From positions 1 to 57,252 of the forward strand of contig VAZV01000174.1 of assembly GCA_005884765.1 (NCBI GenBank): a stretch of DNA of 57,252 bases. Reading direction: 5' to 3'. Below are positions 50,497 to 57,252 of the stretch, one piece after another. A program made the position numbers and the translations under genes. Each line of letters starts with the position of its first letter. The stretch's first letter is position 1. The stretch comes from Alphaproteobacteria bacterium (GTDB lineage: Bacteria > Pseudomonadota > Alphaproteobacteria > Rhizobiales > Xanthobacteraceae). Below the pieces are notes generated by a model, which did no database searches, was not told the origin of the DNA, and saw only the letters and a program-made list of their open reading frames with translations.

Positions 50497-50873
50497 TTCT
50501 GCTCTCCCGGCGGCGGAGGCCGCTTGGTGCGCGGCGGCCTAGCCGTGCCATAGCCACCCGCCGGCGCTGCCGAATTGTGATGGACCTGATGCAACAGCGC
50601 CTTGATCTCGTTCAACTGGCCTTCGATCGATTGCAGCCGCTCGGCCATGCCGACCAGTTGCGAGCGGCTCGGCAGGTTCATCGCGAGAAGATATTTCTCC
50701 ATCAGTTCGCCGAGCTGCTTTTGCGCGCCCGACGCAACGCCGCCGGCCTGGTTCATCGCCCTGGAAAATTCCGGGGACGCCATCGCCTGATTGGCGAAGG
50801 AATTGAATCCCTTCTCCAGCTCGCCGATCATGGTTTGCCACAACACGGCCGGATCATTGCTTTTGTCGGCCAC
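50493..50873 (-). CDS. phaE: Probable PHA synthase accessory subunit PhaE
   Basis: A 126-residue helical protein upstream of and overlapping phaC, matching the short PhaE-like subunits of rhizobial class III systems. The C-terminal helix RSQLVGMAERLQSIEGQLN is coiled-coil-like, followed by a Pro-rich basic tail (GTARPPRTKRPPPPGEQK). The start is GTG with GGGAGGAC about 7 bases upstream. Sequence identity to well-studied PhaE cannot be judged by eye, so the name rests partly on context. Confidence 0.75.
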   Translation of the reverse strand: MADKSNDPAVLWQTMIGELEKGFNSFANQAMASPEFSRAMNQAGGVASGAQKQLGELMEKYLLAMNLPSRSQLVGMAERLQSIEGQLNEIKALLHQVHHNSAAPAGGYGTARPPRTKRPPPPGEQK

Positions 50874-51060
50874 CGGCGTCCTCCCGCATCGTCACCGGGG
50901 GCTGATCCCCGTCGTTTTGTCGTCATACGACACCGTTGCGGTGGGCCGGTCAACCGTGGGGGCCGCGATTTGGCCGGCAGCGGCGGCCCAGAAAACCTTC
51001 TGCGTTGCCGGAAACCGTGGCATAGAGTTGCCAGCCAAGTCCGTTTTGAGGAAGCAACAG

Positions 51061-51981
51061 GTGAACTTGTCAGCCCACCAGCCGCCGCAGCTTGCCCGCG
51101 CCAACGGCATCGACATCTGTTACGAGATTTTTGGCGAGGCCAGTGCCGAGCCAATGTTGTTGATCATGGGATTAGGCGCCCAGATGATCCATTGGGATGA
51201 CGATTTCTGCCGGCAGCTTGCGGCGCGCGGCTTTCGCGTCATCCGCTTCGACAACCGCGACATCGGCAAATCCTCAAAGCTGAGTGGCGGCAAGCGGCTG
51301 ACGCCGATCGAATTGCTCAAGCTGCGGTTTCTGAAAATGCCGATCGCCGCGCCCTACAGGCTCGGCGACATGGCGCAGGACACGATCGGGCTGATGGACG
51401 CGCTCGGCATCAAGTCAGCCCATTTGGTGGGCGCATCCATGGGCGGCATGATCGCCCAGGAAATCGCGATCTCGTTTCCACAAGCCGTTCGCTCGCTGAC
51501 CTCGATCATGTCGACCACCGGCAATCCAAAAGTGCCGCCGCCGAGCCGCGAAGCCACCGCCGTCCTGATGGCGCCGCCGCCGGCCACCAAGGAAGAGTAT
51601 TTCGTCCGCTTTGCCCAGACCTGGAAGATCCTGCGCGTCGGCAGTTTTCCGGAAGACGAAGCGCTCGATCGCTCGCGCGCCGAACGAACCTACGAGCGCG
51701 GCCTTAATCCGGCCGGCGTCGGACGGCAACTCCGCGCTATCCTGGCCTCCGGCAGCCGCAAAGAGCGGCTCCGTGCGGTGAAGGCGCCGACGTTAGTCAT
51801 TCACGGCACCGTCGATCCCTTGGTGCGCGCCGAAGCCGGCAAAGACACCGCCGCATCGATTCCCGGCGCGAGGCTTTTGATGATCGAGGGCATGGGCCAC
51901 GCGCTGCCGATCCCGATGTGGCCGCAGATCATCGACGCGATCGACAAGCATGCCCATGGTGCCGCAGCGAAAGCGGCGTAG
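51061..51981 (+). CDS. Alpha/beta hydrolase (methylesterase-like)
   Basis: A 306-residue hydrolase with GLGAQMIHWDDDF and RFDNRDIGKSSKL (oxyanion side and cap entry), nucleophile elbow VGASMGGMIAQE, Asp in IHGTVDPLV and His in GMGHALPIPMW. This pattern resembles the RdmC/aclacinomycin methylesterase group. The GTG at 51061 is chosen because GAGGAA lies 7 bases upstream; the open frame reaching back to 50791 is antisense to phaE and lacks homology-like sequence. It converges with the CYP102-like gene. The substrate is unknown. Confidence 0.78.
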   Translation: MNLSAHQPPQLARANGIDICYEIFGEASAEPMLLIMGLGAQMIHWDDDFCRQLAARGFRVIRFDNRDIGKSSKLSGGKRLTPIELLKLRFLKMPIAAPYRLGDMAQDTIGLMDALGIKSAHLVGASMGGMIAQEIAISFPQAVRSLTSIMSTTGNPKVPPPSREATAVLMAPPPATKEEYFVRFAQTWKILRVGSFPEDEALDRSRAERTYERGLNPAGVGRQLRAILASGSRKERLRAVKAPTLVIHGTVDPLVRAEAGKDTAASIPGARLLMIEGMGHALPIPMWPQIIDAIDKHAHGAAAKAA

Positions 51982-51998
51982 CCCCGCCGCGCGAGAAC

Positions 51999-54900
51999 CT
52001 ACCCGCCCGCCCACACGTCCAGCACGTAGCGATTCTTGGCGCCGAGATCGTCGATCCAGCGTTGCCCGGCATCGGCGTCGGCACTCTTGCGCTCGCGATA
52101 GATCGCAACCAGCGCCGCCTTGACGTCCGGCTCCATCTTGCCGCCATCGCCGCAGACGTAAATGATCGCGCCCCGCTCGATCAGGTTCCAGACCTTTTCC
52201 TTTTGCGCCGTGACCAGATGCTGCACATAGGTTTTCGGTCCGTCGCCGCGCGAGAACGCGGTGTAGAGCTCGGTGACGCCATCGGCGGCGAACGACTTCA
52301 ATTCGTCGGCGTAGAGATAATCCTGATCCGGATGACGGCAGCCGAAGAACAGCATCGCCGCGCCGAGGCTCGCCCCCTTGTTCTTGCGATCCGCGCGCTC
52401 CTGCAGAAAGCCGCGGAACGGTGCGAGCCCGGTGCCGGGACCGATCATGATGATCGGCAACGAGCTATCGTCAGGCAGGCGGAAGCCGGCCTTGGTTTCG
52501 CGCACCGTGGCGTGAACGGTGTCGCCGGCGCGGCGGCCGGCGAGATAATTGGAGCAGACGCCCCTATAGATGCCGCGCCCCGAGCTTGCGGGCGCCTGGA
52601 CCACCGCGACGGTAACGCTGCAGCGCGCGCCGTCGCGAGAGGGCGAGGACGAGATCGAATAATAGCGCGGCGCCAGCAGCGACAGCATTTCCAGGTAAGC
52701 ATGAAACGGCAACTCGCAGGCCGGATGCTCTTCCAGCAAATCGAACACGGATTTGCGTTTTGCGAGAACCTCCGTGCGATAACGTTCGGTAGAAGCCGCA
52801 TCGTCGCCGAGATAGGCCACCAGCTTGGGCTTGGTCACCGGACAGCGTGTCTGCTCCGACATGATCTGAATTTGCTTGCGGGTGGCAACCTGCTGCAATT
52901 CGACAAATTCGGTCAACAGCCGGCCGACCGACACCGCATCGCCGACCGGCAACTGCGCGCGGCGGCCCTCAGTGACCCGCAGGCGGATCTGATCGGCGGG
53001 AAGAAAGCCGAAGCGGCGCGCGACCTGATCGACCAGCGCCGGATCGTTGCGCGGTACGACGCTGAGGTGATCGCCGACGCGGTAGTTGATGCCGGCGGGC
53101 AATTGCACTTCAACATGCCGGGTCGATCGATCGGACGGGTTGGCACCCAGTCTGCTCTGCAACTCGGTGTTGACCAGCACTTTCATCGGCGCGGCGCCGC
53201 CCTGCACCACGATCGTATTGACCGCAGTCGGCGCCACCGGCTCGATCCTGTAGAGCGGCTCATCATCAGCGCTGCGGCTGAAATTCGAATCGAGGCCGAA
53301 TTCCTTCACCGCGGCGGGTGCTGCGGCGGCGAACCAGCTCTCGAACTGGCCGTCGAGATCGCTACGCGCATCGCCCTCGCCGCGCGCATAGACGTTGCGT
53401 GCGCCGTGCGCCTTCAGCTGATCGTCGATGAAGCGCGGCACCGACTGATAGGTCGCCGCCCAGTCACTGTTGCCGCAGCCGAACACCGCGTAACGCAGTC
53501 TGGCAAAGGCATCCTTCGGCAAATCGCCGCCGAGCCACTTGATGAACTGGGTCGCGTTGTCGGGAGGAGCGCCATTGTAGGAGGCGCAGAAGATCAAGAG
53601 CCCGCCCTTTTCCGGCAACTTGCCGACGAAATCATCGAGCGGCGCTAGTTTCGTCGCGAACCCGTTGACCTCGGCCAAATCAGCGACGCGCGTCGCAAGC
53701 TCTTCGGCGGTGCCGAGGTTCGAGCCATAGAGCACCAGGAGCGGCGTGTTATGGCCCGGCCGCGTCCGCGCGCGCGGCGCCGTACCTGATGCAACCGCCG
53801 CGGGCGCAGCGCCGGCTGAGGGGCCGCGATCCTTCTCGGTGCGCGGGCGAATCCTGATCTTGAAGCCGTCGGGCTTGATCGTCAGGGTTTCTTTCAGGTG
53901 CATCTGGTAGCGCTGATGGTCGATCAGCTTGAAGCGCTGCAGGATCATGCCGATCGCAAGCGCCGCCTCATGCATCGCAAAGCCACGGCCAATACAGGCG
54001 CGCTGGCCATTGCCGAACGGCTTCCAGGCATTGACCGGACGCTTGGCTTCGGCCTCGCGGCTGAAATTTTCCGGGTCGAGCGCGTCGGGATTGGGCCCCC
54101 ACACCGAGGGGTCGCGATGCAGCGCCAGCACCAGCACGGTAATGAAGGTGTTTTTCTTCAGCCTGTATTTGCCGCCGATAGTCTCGTCTTGCAGCGGCGA
54201 AATGCCATAGGCGGGCGCCGGCGGCCACAGCCGCAACGCTTCCTTCAAGATTTGCGTAATGTAGGTCAGCTGCGTGACCTGCTGATAGGTCGGCCTGGCA
54301 TTGATGTCGGGGCCAAGCACCCGGTCGACTTCCTCATAGGCCTTCTTGAGCACCTCGGGATGTTTCAACAGTGCATAGAGCGTGCACGACAACAGTCCGC
54401 TCGTGGTCTCGTGTCCCGCGATCAGGAATGTATTGATCTGGTAGCGGATGTTGACGTCGTCGAGCTGCTCGCCGGTGGCACGGTCGACGCCGGTCATCAT
54501 GGCCCCCAGCATATCCTTCTTGTCGGCGGCGGCGTCCGTGCTTCTGCGGCGCTCGGCAACGATCTCGTCGACCATCTTGTTCATGAACGCGACATCGGCG
54601 GCGAGATCGCGCCGACGCTTGCCCATCCACAGATTCTCCAGGGGAAGACCGCGGATCATCATGATGGTCTCGAGCGAACGCACCAGCGACTCGACGAACG
54701 GATGATAATCGCGCCGGTAGAACGAATTGAAACGGTAGTCGAACCCGCACAGCCCGATCGTATCGAGCGTCAGCGCGGTCATGTCGTGGACGACGTCGAT
54801 TTCGTCGTCGGCGTTGAGCCGCTCCCACTTCTTCACGAGCTGCTCGGCGATGTCGACCATGCTTGGGTGATAAGACTGCATCGCGCGATTGCCGAACGGC

Positions 54901-55229
54901 TGCAGCAGGATGTTGTGCGCCTTGGTCCAGTTCGGCTCCGTTGTGTCGGCGGTGAACAATCCATCGCCGGCGACCGTGCGCACGCGGCGCAGCGGCCCGC
55001 GCACCGCCTTGTCGAAGCGCTTTTCGTCGGAGAGCTCATCGACCAGGTCGTGCCCGGAGACGATCACGATCGGCGCGCCCATCATGTCGAGCCAGAAAAT
55101 CGGACCGAGTTCCTTGGCCAGCCGGGCCAGGTTTTGCACCGGCGCGGTCGAATCCAGCGATAGCATGTTGCCGACCACCGGTTTCACCGGCGGCTGAGGA
55201 ATCGGAGCGAGCCTATTCTTGGACGCCAT
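51999..55229 (-). CDS. Self-sufficient CYP102-type cytochrome P450 / NADPH-P450 reductase
   Basis: A 1076-residue fusion of P450, FMN, FAD and NADPH domains as in P450 BM3 (1049 residues). The P450 domain has GDGLFTADT (Phe92, equivalent to BM3 Phe87), IAGHETTSGLLS, ExxR in LKEALRLW and the haem loop FGNGQRACIGRGFAMHEA. A Pro/Ala-rich linker is followed by the FMN motif YGSNLGTAEELATRV. FAD sites are RYYSISSSPSRDG, and NADPH sites are GPGTGLAPFRGFLQE and FFGCRHPDQDYLYADE. Residues aligned with BM3 Arg47 and Tyr51, which hold the fatty-acid carboxylate, are Ala52 and Ile56, so the substrate probably differs. It lies downstream of an epoxide-hydrolase-like gene. Confidence 0.92.
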   Translation of the reverse strand: MASKNRLAPIPQPPVKPVVGNMLSLDSTAPVQNLARLAKELGPIFWLDMMGAPIVIVSGHDLVDELSDEKRFDKAVRGPLRRVRTVAGDGLFTADTTEPNWTKAHNILLQPFGNRAMQSYHPSMVDIAEQLVKKWERLNADDEIDVVHDMTALTLDTIGLCGFDYRFNSFYRRDYHPFVESLVRSLETIMMIRGLPLENLWMGKRRRDLAADVAFMNKMVDEIVAERRRSTDAAADKKDMLGAMMTGVDRATGEQLDDVNIRYQINTFLIAGHETTSGLLSCTLYALLKHPEVLKKAYEEVDRVLGPDINARPTYQQVTQLTYITQILKEALRLWPPAPAYGISPLQDETIGGKYRLKKNTFITVLVLALHRDPSVWGPNPDALDPENFSREAEAKRPVNAWKPFGNGQRACIGRGFAMHEAALAIGMILQRFKLIDHQRYQMHLKETLTIKPDGFKIRIRPRTEKDRGPSAGAAPAAVASGTAPRARTRPGHNTPLLVLYGSNLGTAEELATRVADLAEVNGFATKLAPLDDFVGKLPEKGGLLIFCASYNGAPPDNATQFIKWLGGDLPKDAFARLRYAVFGCGNSDWAATYQSVPRFIDDQLKAHGARNVYARGEGDARSDLDGQFESWFAAAAPAAVKEFGLDSNFSRSADDEPLYRIEPVAPTAVNTIVVQGGAAPMKVLVNTELQSRLGANPSDRSTRHVEVQLPAGINYRVGDHLSVVPRNDPALVDQVARRFGFLPADQIRLRVTEGRRAQLPVGDAVSVGRLLTEFVELQQVATRKQIQIMSEQTRCPVTKPKLVAYLGDDAASTERYRTEVLAKRKSVFDLLEEHPACELPFHAYLEMLSLLAPRYYSISSSPSRDGARCSVTVAVVQAPASSGRGIYRGVCSNYLAGRRAGDTVHATVRETKAGFRLPDDSSLPIIMIGPGTGLAPFRGFLQERADRKNKGASLGAAMLFFGCRHPDQDYLYADELKSFAADGVTELYTAFSRGDGPKTYVQHLVTAQKEKVWNLIERGAIIYVCGDGGKMEPDVKAALVAIYRERKSADADAGQRWIDDLGAKNRYVLDVWAGG

Positions 55230-55257
55230 TTTCGAACGTGTCCCCTGCCTCAGTGGT

Positions 55258-55362
55258 TGTCATTCCGGGATGGTCCGAAGGACCAGACCCGGAATCTCGA
55301 GATTCTCAGGTGCACAATTGCGTACCAAAGTTCGCTCGCCTTGCTCGCGCCCCGGAATGACG
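55258..55362. repeat. Intergenic palindromic repeat (family C)
   Basis: Begins TGTCATTCCGGGATGGTCCG and ends GCGCCCCGGAATGACGG, with internal GGTCCGAAGGACC and TCTCGAGATTC. This is the second copy of the family at 38887. It lies between the epoxide-hydrolase-like gene and the CYP102-like gene. Confidence 0.82.
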
Positions 55363-55401
55363 GCGAGAGTCGCTGCGCGCAATGACGACGCGGCGCCCTT
55401 C

Positions 55402-56397
55402 TCACCCGAACCGCTTCCTGCGCCATTCGATCAGCTTGGCGCTGACCTCCTCCGGCTTTTCCTGCTGTGTCCAATGGCCGCTGCCCCGCACCAGATATTT
55501 CTCGAGATCCGGAATGAGGAGCTCCATTCCGTCGGCCGAGGACGGCGGCAGCACCGGATCGTTCTCGGCCATGATCATCAGCGACGGCACGTGCACGGTG
55601 TGGTCGAGGCCCTCCGAGCGCTGCCAATTGCGCGACATGTTGCGGTACCAGTTGATGCCGCCGGTGAAGCCGGATTTGGTGAAGGCATCGACGAACACCC
55701 GCTTTTCCTCCGCTGTGAGGATCGGCGCGCGTGGGTCGTGTTTGGCGTCGTAGTTCGCAATCATCTGCGGAAACGCCAGATTGAGCCTTGGCGAGGCGCC
55801 GACGCCGGCGACGACCTCCTCCTTCGGCGCGGTGTCGGGGCGCGGCACCGGCTTGCGCATGAAGGCGTCGAAGACCTGTTCAACCCGGCTGCCGAATATT
55901 CTGTCCGGCTCCCGCGCGGGATCCTGAAACTGCACGATGTACATGTGATTGCCGAACCGCGTGCGCAGCAGATCGATCGGATCGGCCCACGCGCGATTGG
56001 TGTGGGGCGTATTGATGCCGACCACGCCGGCGACGCGATCGATATGTCGCAGCGGCATTTGCCAGACGATGAAGCCGCCCCAGTCGTGGCCGACAAAGAT
56101 CGCCTTGTCGACGCCAAGATGATCCATCAGACCGACGAGATCACCGGTCAGATGCTCGATGTCGTAATCCTCGACCGCTTCGGGGCGGTCGGTCGCGCCA
56201 TAGCCGCGCTGGTCCGGCGCAATCACGCGGATGCCGGCTTCGCCCAGCGACTTGATCTGGTGACGCCACGAAAACGCGATTTCCGGCCAACCGTGGCAAA
56301 GGATAACCGGCGGCTTGTCCGTTATCGGACCGGCCTCGTAATACCCCATGCGAATTCCGTTGGTCTCGGCGAACTGCAGCGGCGGCATCTCGATCAT
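55402..56397 (-). CDS. Alpha/beta hydrolase, epoxide hydrolase-like
   Basis: A 331-residue hydrolase with the epoxide hydrolase set of motifs: HGWPE (oxyanion hole), nucleophile Asp in VGHDWGGFIVW, an acid residue near IMAENDPVLP and His in VRGSGHWTQQEKP. Two cap tyrosines that protonate the epoxide are expected; NWYRNMSR in the cap is a candidate. The ATG at 56397 has TAGGGTG about 6 bases upstream; another ATG lies 9 bases downstream. It follows the acyltransferase gene by 10 bases, so they are probably cotranscribed, with the P450 gene further downstream. Haloalkane or fluoroacetate dehalogenases share some motifs. Confidence 0.83.
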   Translation of the reverse strand: MIEMPPLQFAETNGIRMGYYEAGPITDKPPVILCHGWPEIAFSWRHQIKSLGEAGIRVIAPDQRGYGATDRPEAVEDYDIEHLTGDLVGLMDHLGVDKAIFVGHDWGGFIVWQMPLRHIDRVAGVVGINTPHTNRAWADPIDLLRTRFGNHMYIVQFQDPAREPDRIFGSRVEQVFDAFMRKPVPRPDTAPKEEVVAGVGASPRLNLAFPQMIANYDAKHDPRAPILTAEEKRVFVDAFTKSGFTGGINWYRNMSRNWQRSEGLDHTVHVPSLMIMAENDPVLPPSSADGMELLIPDLEKYLVRGSGHWTQQEKPEEVSAKLIEWRRKRFG

Positions 56398-56407
56398 TTC
56401 TTGCACC

Positions 56408-57252
56408 CTACTCTGCCGCGCCTTTGATATCGGCAGCCGGCGGCGCGAACGCGGCCTCAAGGGCTGCGAACTCTCCCGGCAGCATGTCGCAGAGCACCTG
56501 GACGTGCGGAATGATGTTGGCGCCGGAGATGAAGCCGAAATCGAGCTGATCGCGATAGCTCTGCACGGTGATGTTCAGCGCGATTCCGTGGGTCGAGATC
56601 GAGACCGGGAAGATGTGCAGCAGTTCCGCGCCGGCCGCATAGAGGGTCTGGCGCGGCCCCGGCACGTTGGACACGGTGATATTGGCGGTCGGCGGCAATA
56701 CGTCCGACAGGTTGGAGCGGCTATAAAGCAGCGCCAGGATCTGCACCAGGATCGGTGCGCCGAGCATCGAGATGTTGGAGACCTGCGGCATCAATGCGCG
56801 CAGCGGATGCGACATCTCCTTGGATTTGGTGGATTGCGCGATGATCGCCGTAAGCCGCGCCTTCGGATCCCCGATATTGGTGGCGATCGCGCAGATCATG
56901 CCGAACACCTGGTTGTTGGAGTCGGTATTGCCCTCCTCGCGCAACGAAATCGGCACCGCCGCAGTCAGCGATTTCGCAGGCAGCGCACCCTGCTCTATGA
57001 GATAACGCCGCACCACGCCGGAGGCGAGCGCCAGCACCACGTCGTTGAGCTTGCCGCCGGACTGCCTGGCGAGCGCTTTGGCCCGCGACAGCGAGATCGA
57101 GGTGCCGGCGAAGCTGCGTTCCGAGGAAATCGATTTGTTAAGGATGCTCGGCGGCGACATCATGCTGGCGAGGCTGTCGCGCGATTTTGGGTCGGAAACC
57201 TTGCCGATCACGTCGGAGACGCTTTTGAGCATGGTCGGAATATTGCCGGCAA
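56408..57252 (-). CDS. Wax ester synthase/diacylglycerol acyltransferase, C-terminal part
   Basis: The frame runs off the right edge, so the N-terminal half with the HHxxxDG acyltransferase motif is not seen. The visible 281 or so residues match the WS/DGAT family C-terminal domain: KLNDVVLALASGVVRRYL, the AVPISLREEG segment, ITVSNVPGPRQTLYAAGA and LNITVQSYRDQLDFGFI. These enzymes esterify acyl-CoA to fatty alcohols or diacylglycerols to make storage lipids. It is the first visible gene of a unit with the epoxide-hydrolase-like gene. Confidence 0.87.
   Translation of the reverse strand, partial: AGNIPTMLKSVSDVIGKVSDPKSRDSLASMMSPPSILNKSISSERSFAGTSISLSRAKALARQSGGKLNDVVLALASGVVRRYLIEQGALPAKSLTAAVPISLREEGNTDSNNQVFGMICAIATNIGDPKARLTAIIAQSTKSKEMSHPLRALMPQVSNISMLGAPILVQILALLYSRSNLSDVLPPTANITVSNVPGPRQTLYAAGAELLHIFPVSISTHGIALNITVQSYRDQLDFGFISGANIIPHVQVLCDMLPGEFAALEAAFAPPAADIKGAAE

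Noticed and set aside
51918..55163. Open frames of 576 and 421 codons on the plus strand
   Set aside because: They are antisense to the CYP102-like gene, which has complete motifs along its whole length; the frames have no domain features.

Overview
The window looks like a stretch of chromosome from a Bradyrhizobium/Rhodopseudomonas-type alphaproteobacterium. The evidence is the GC-rich coding, the many intergenic palindromic repeats typical of that group (at least 13 copies in about six families), a PhaC/PhaE-type PHA synthase with a phasin, and a high density of aromatic and organic-acid catabolism genes with P450s. There are no rRNA, tRNA, CRISPR, phage or insertion-sequence genes, and no gene-free stretch longer than 300 bases.

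Layout. 1-7.1 kb: end of a flavin-reductase-like gene, membrane urate hydroxylase puuD, an alpha/beta hydrolase, a Baeyer-Villiger-type monooxygenase, a nitronate monooxygenase-like protein and a thiolase-like protein lacking the thiolase cysteines. 7.2-13.5 kb: an RND efflux pump with its membrane fusion protein, and a chemoreceptor. 13.7-17.5 kb: a complete four-gene L-threonate/tetronate pathway (ltnD, otnI, otnK, with otnC divergent). 17.6-22.4 kb: a branched-chain-amino-acid-type ABC transporter (livFGMH plus binding protein). 22.4-31.1 kb: a LysR regulator and a run of hydrolases and dehydrogenases (DUF1445 hydro-lyase, M20 amidohydrolase, D-2-hydroxyacid dehydrogenase, a tartrate-dehydrogenase-like protein with an internal deletion, an atypical SDR, an esterase/formamidase-like hydrolase and an amidase), probably for a nitrogen-containing organic acid.

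31.1-38.9 kb: a TetR regulator divergent from a ferredoxin/P450 pair, then an MFS permease, a cytosolic molybdenum oxidoreductase, an alpha/beta hydrolase-OsmC fusion, a convergent YeeE-type sulfur-compound channel and a quinone-oxidoreductase-like MDR protein. 39.0-45.6 kb: the phenylacetate upper pathway, transcribed paaX-paaA-paaB-paaC-paaD-paaE-paaI-paaK; paaG, paaZ and the beta-oxidation genes are not in the window. 45.8-48.0 kb: a frameshifted hydrolase pseudogene and a DUF445 membrane protein. 48.1-50.9 kb: PHA storage genes (phasin, GNAT, phaC, phaE). 51-57.2 kb: an alpha/beta hydrolase, a CYP102 (P450 BM3)-type self-sufficient monooxygenase, an epoxide-hydrolase-like protein and the C-terminal part of a wax ester synthase/DGAT.

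Most notable: two genes have lost catalytic segments (about 25 residues in frame in the tartrate-dehydrogenase-like gene; a frameshifting deletion in the hydrolase at 45.8-46.5 kb). A 64-base perfect inverted repeat lies at 17.5 and 43.3 kb. A cluster of palindromes, including a PhaR-like site, lies upstream of the phasin gene. The BM3-type enzyme has lost the fatty-acid carboxylate anchor residues. I found no defence or mobile system; any novelty is metabolic or regulatory.
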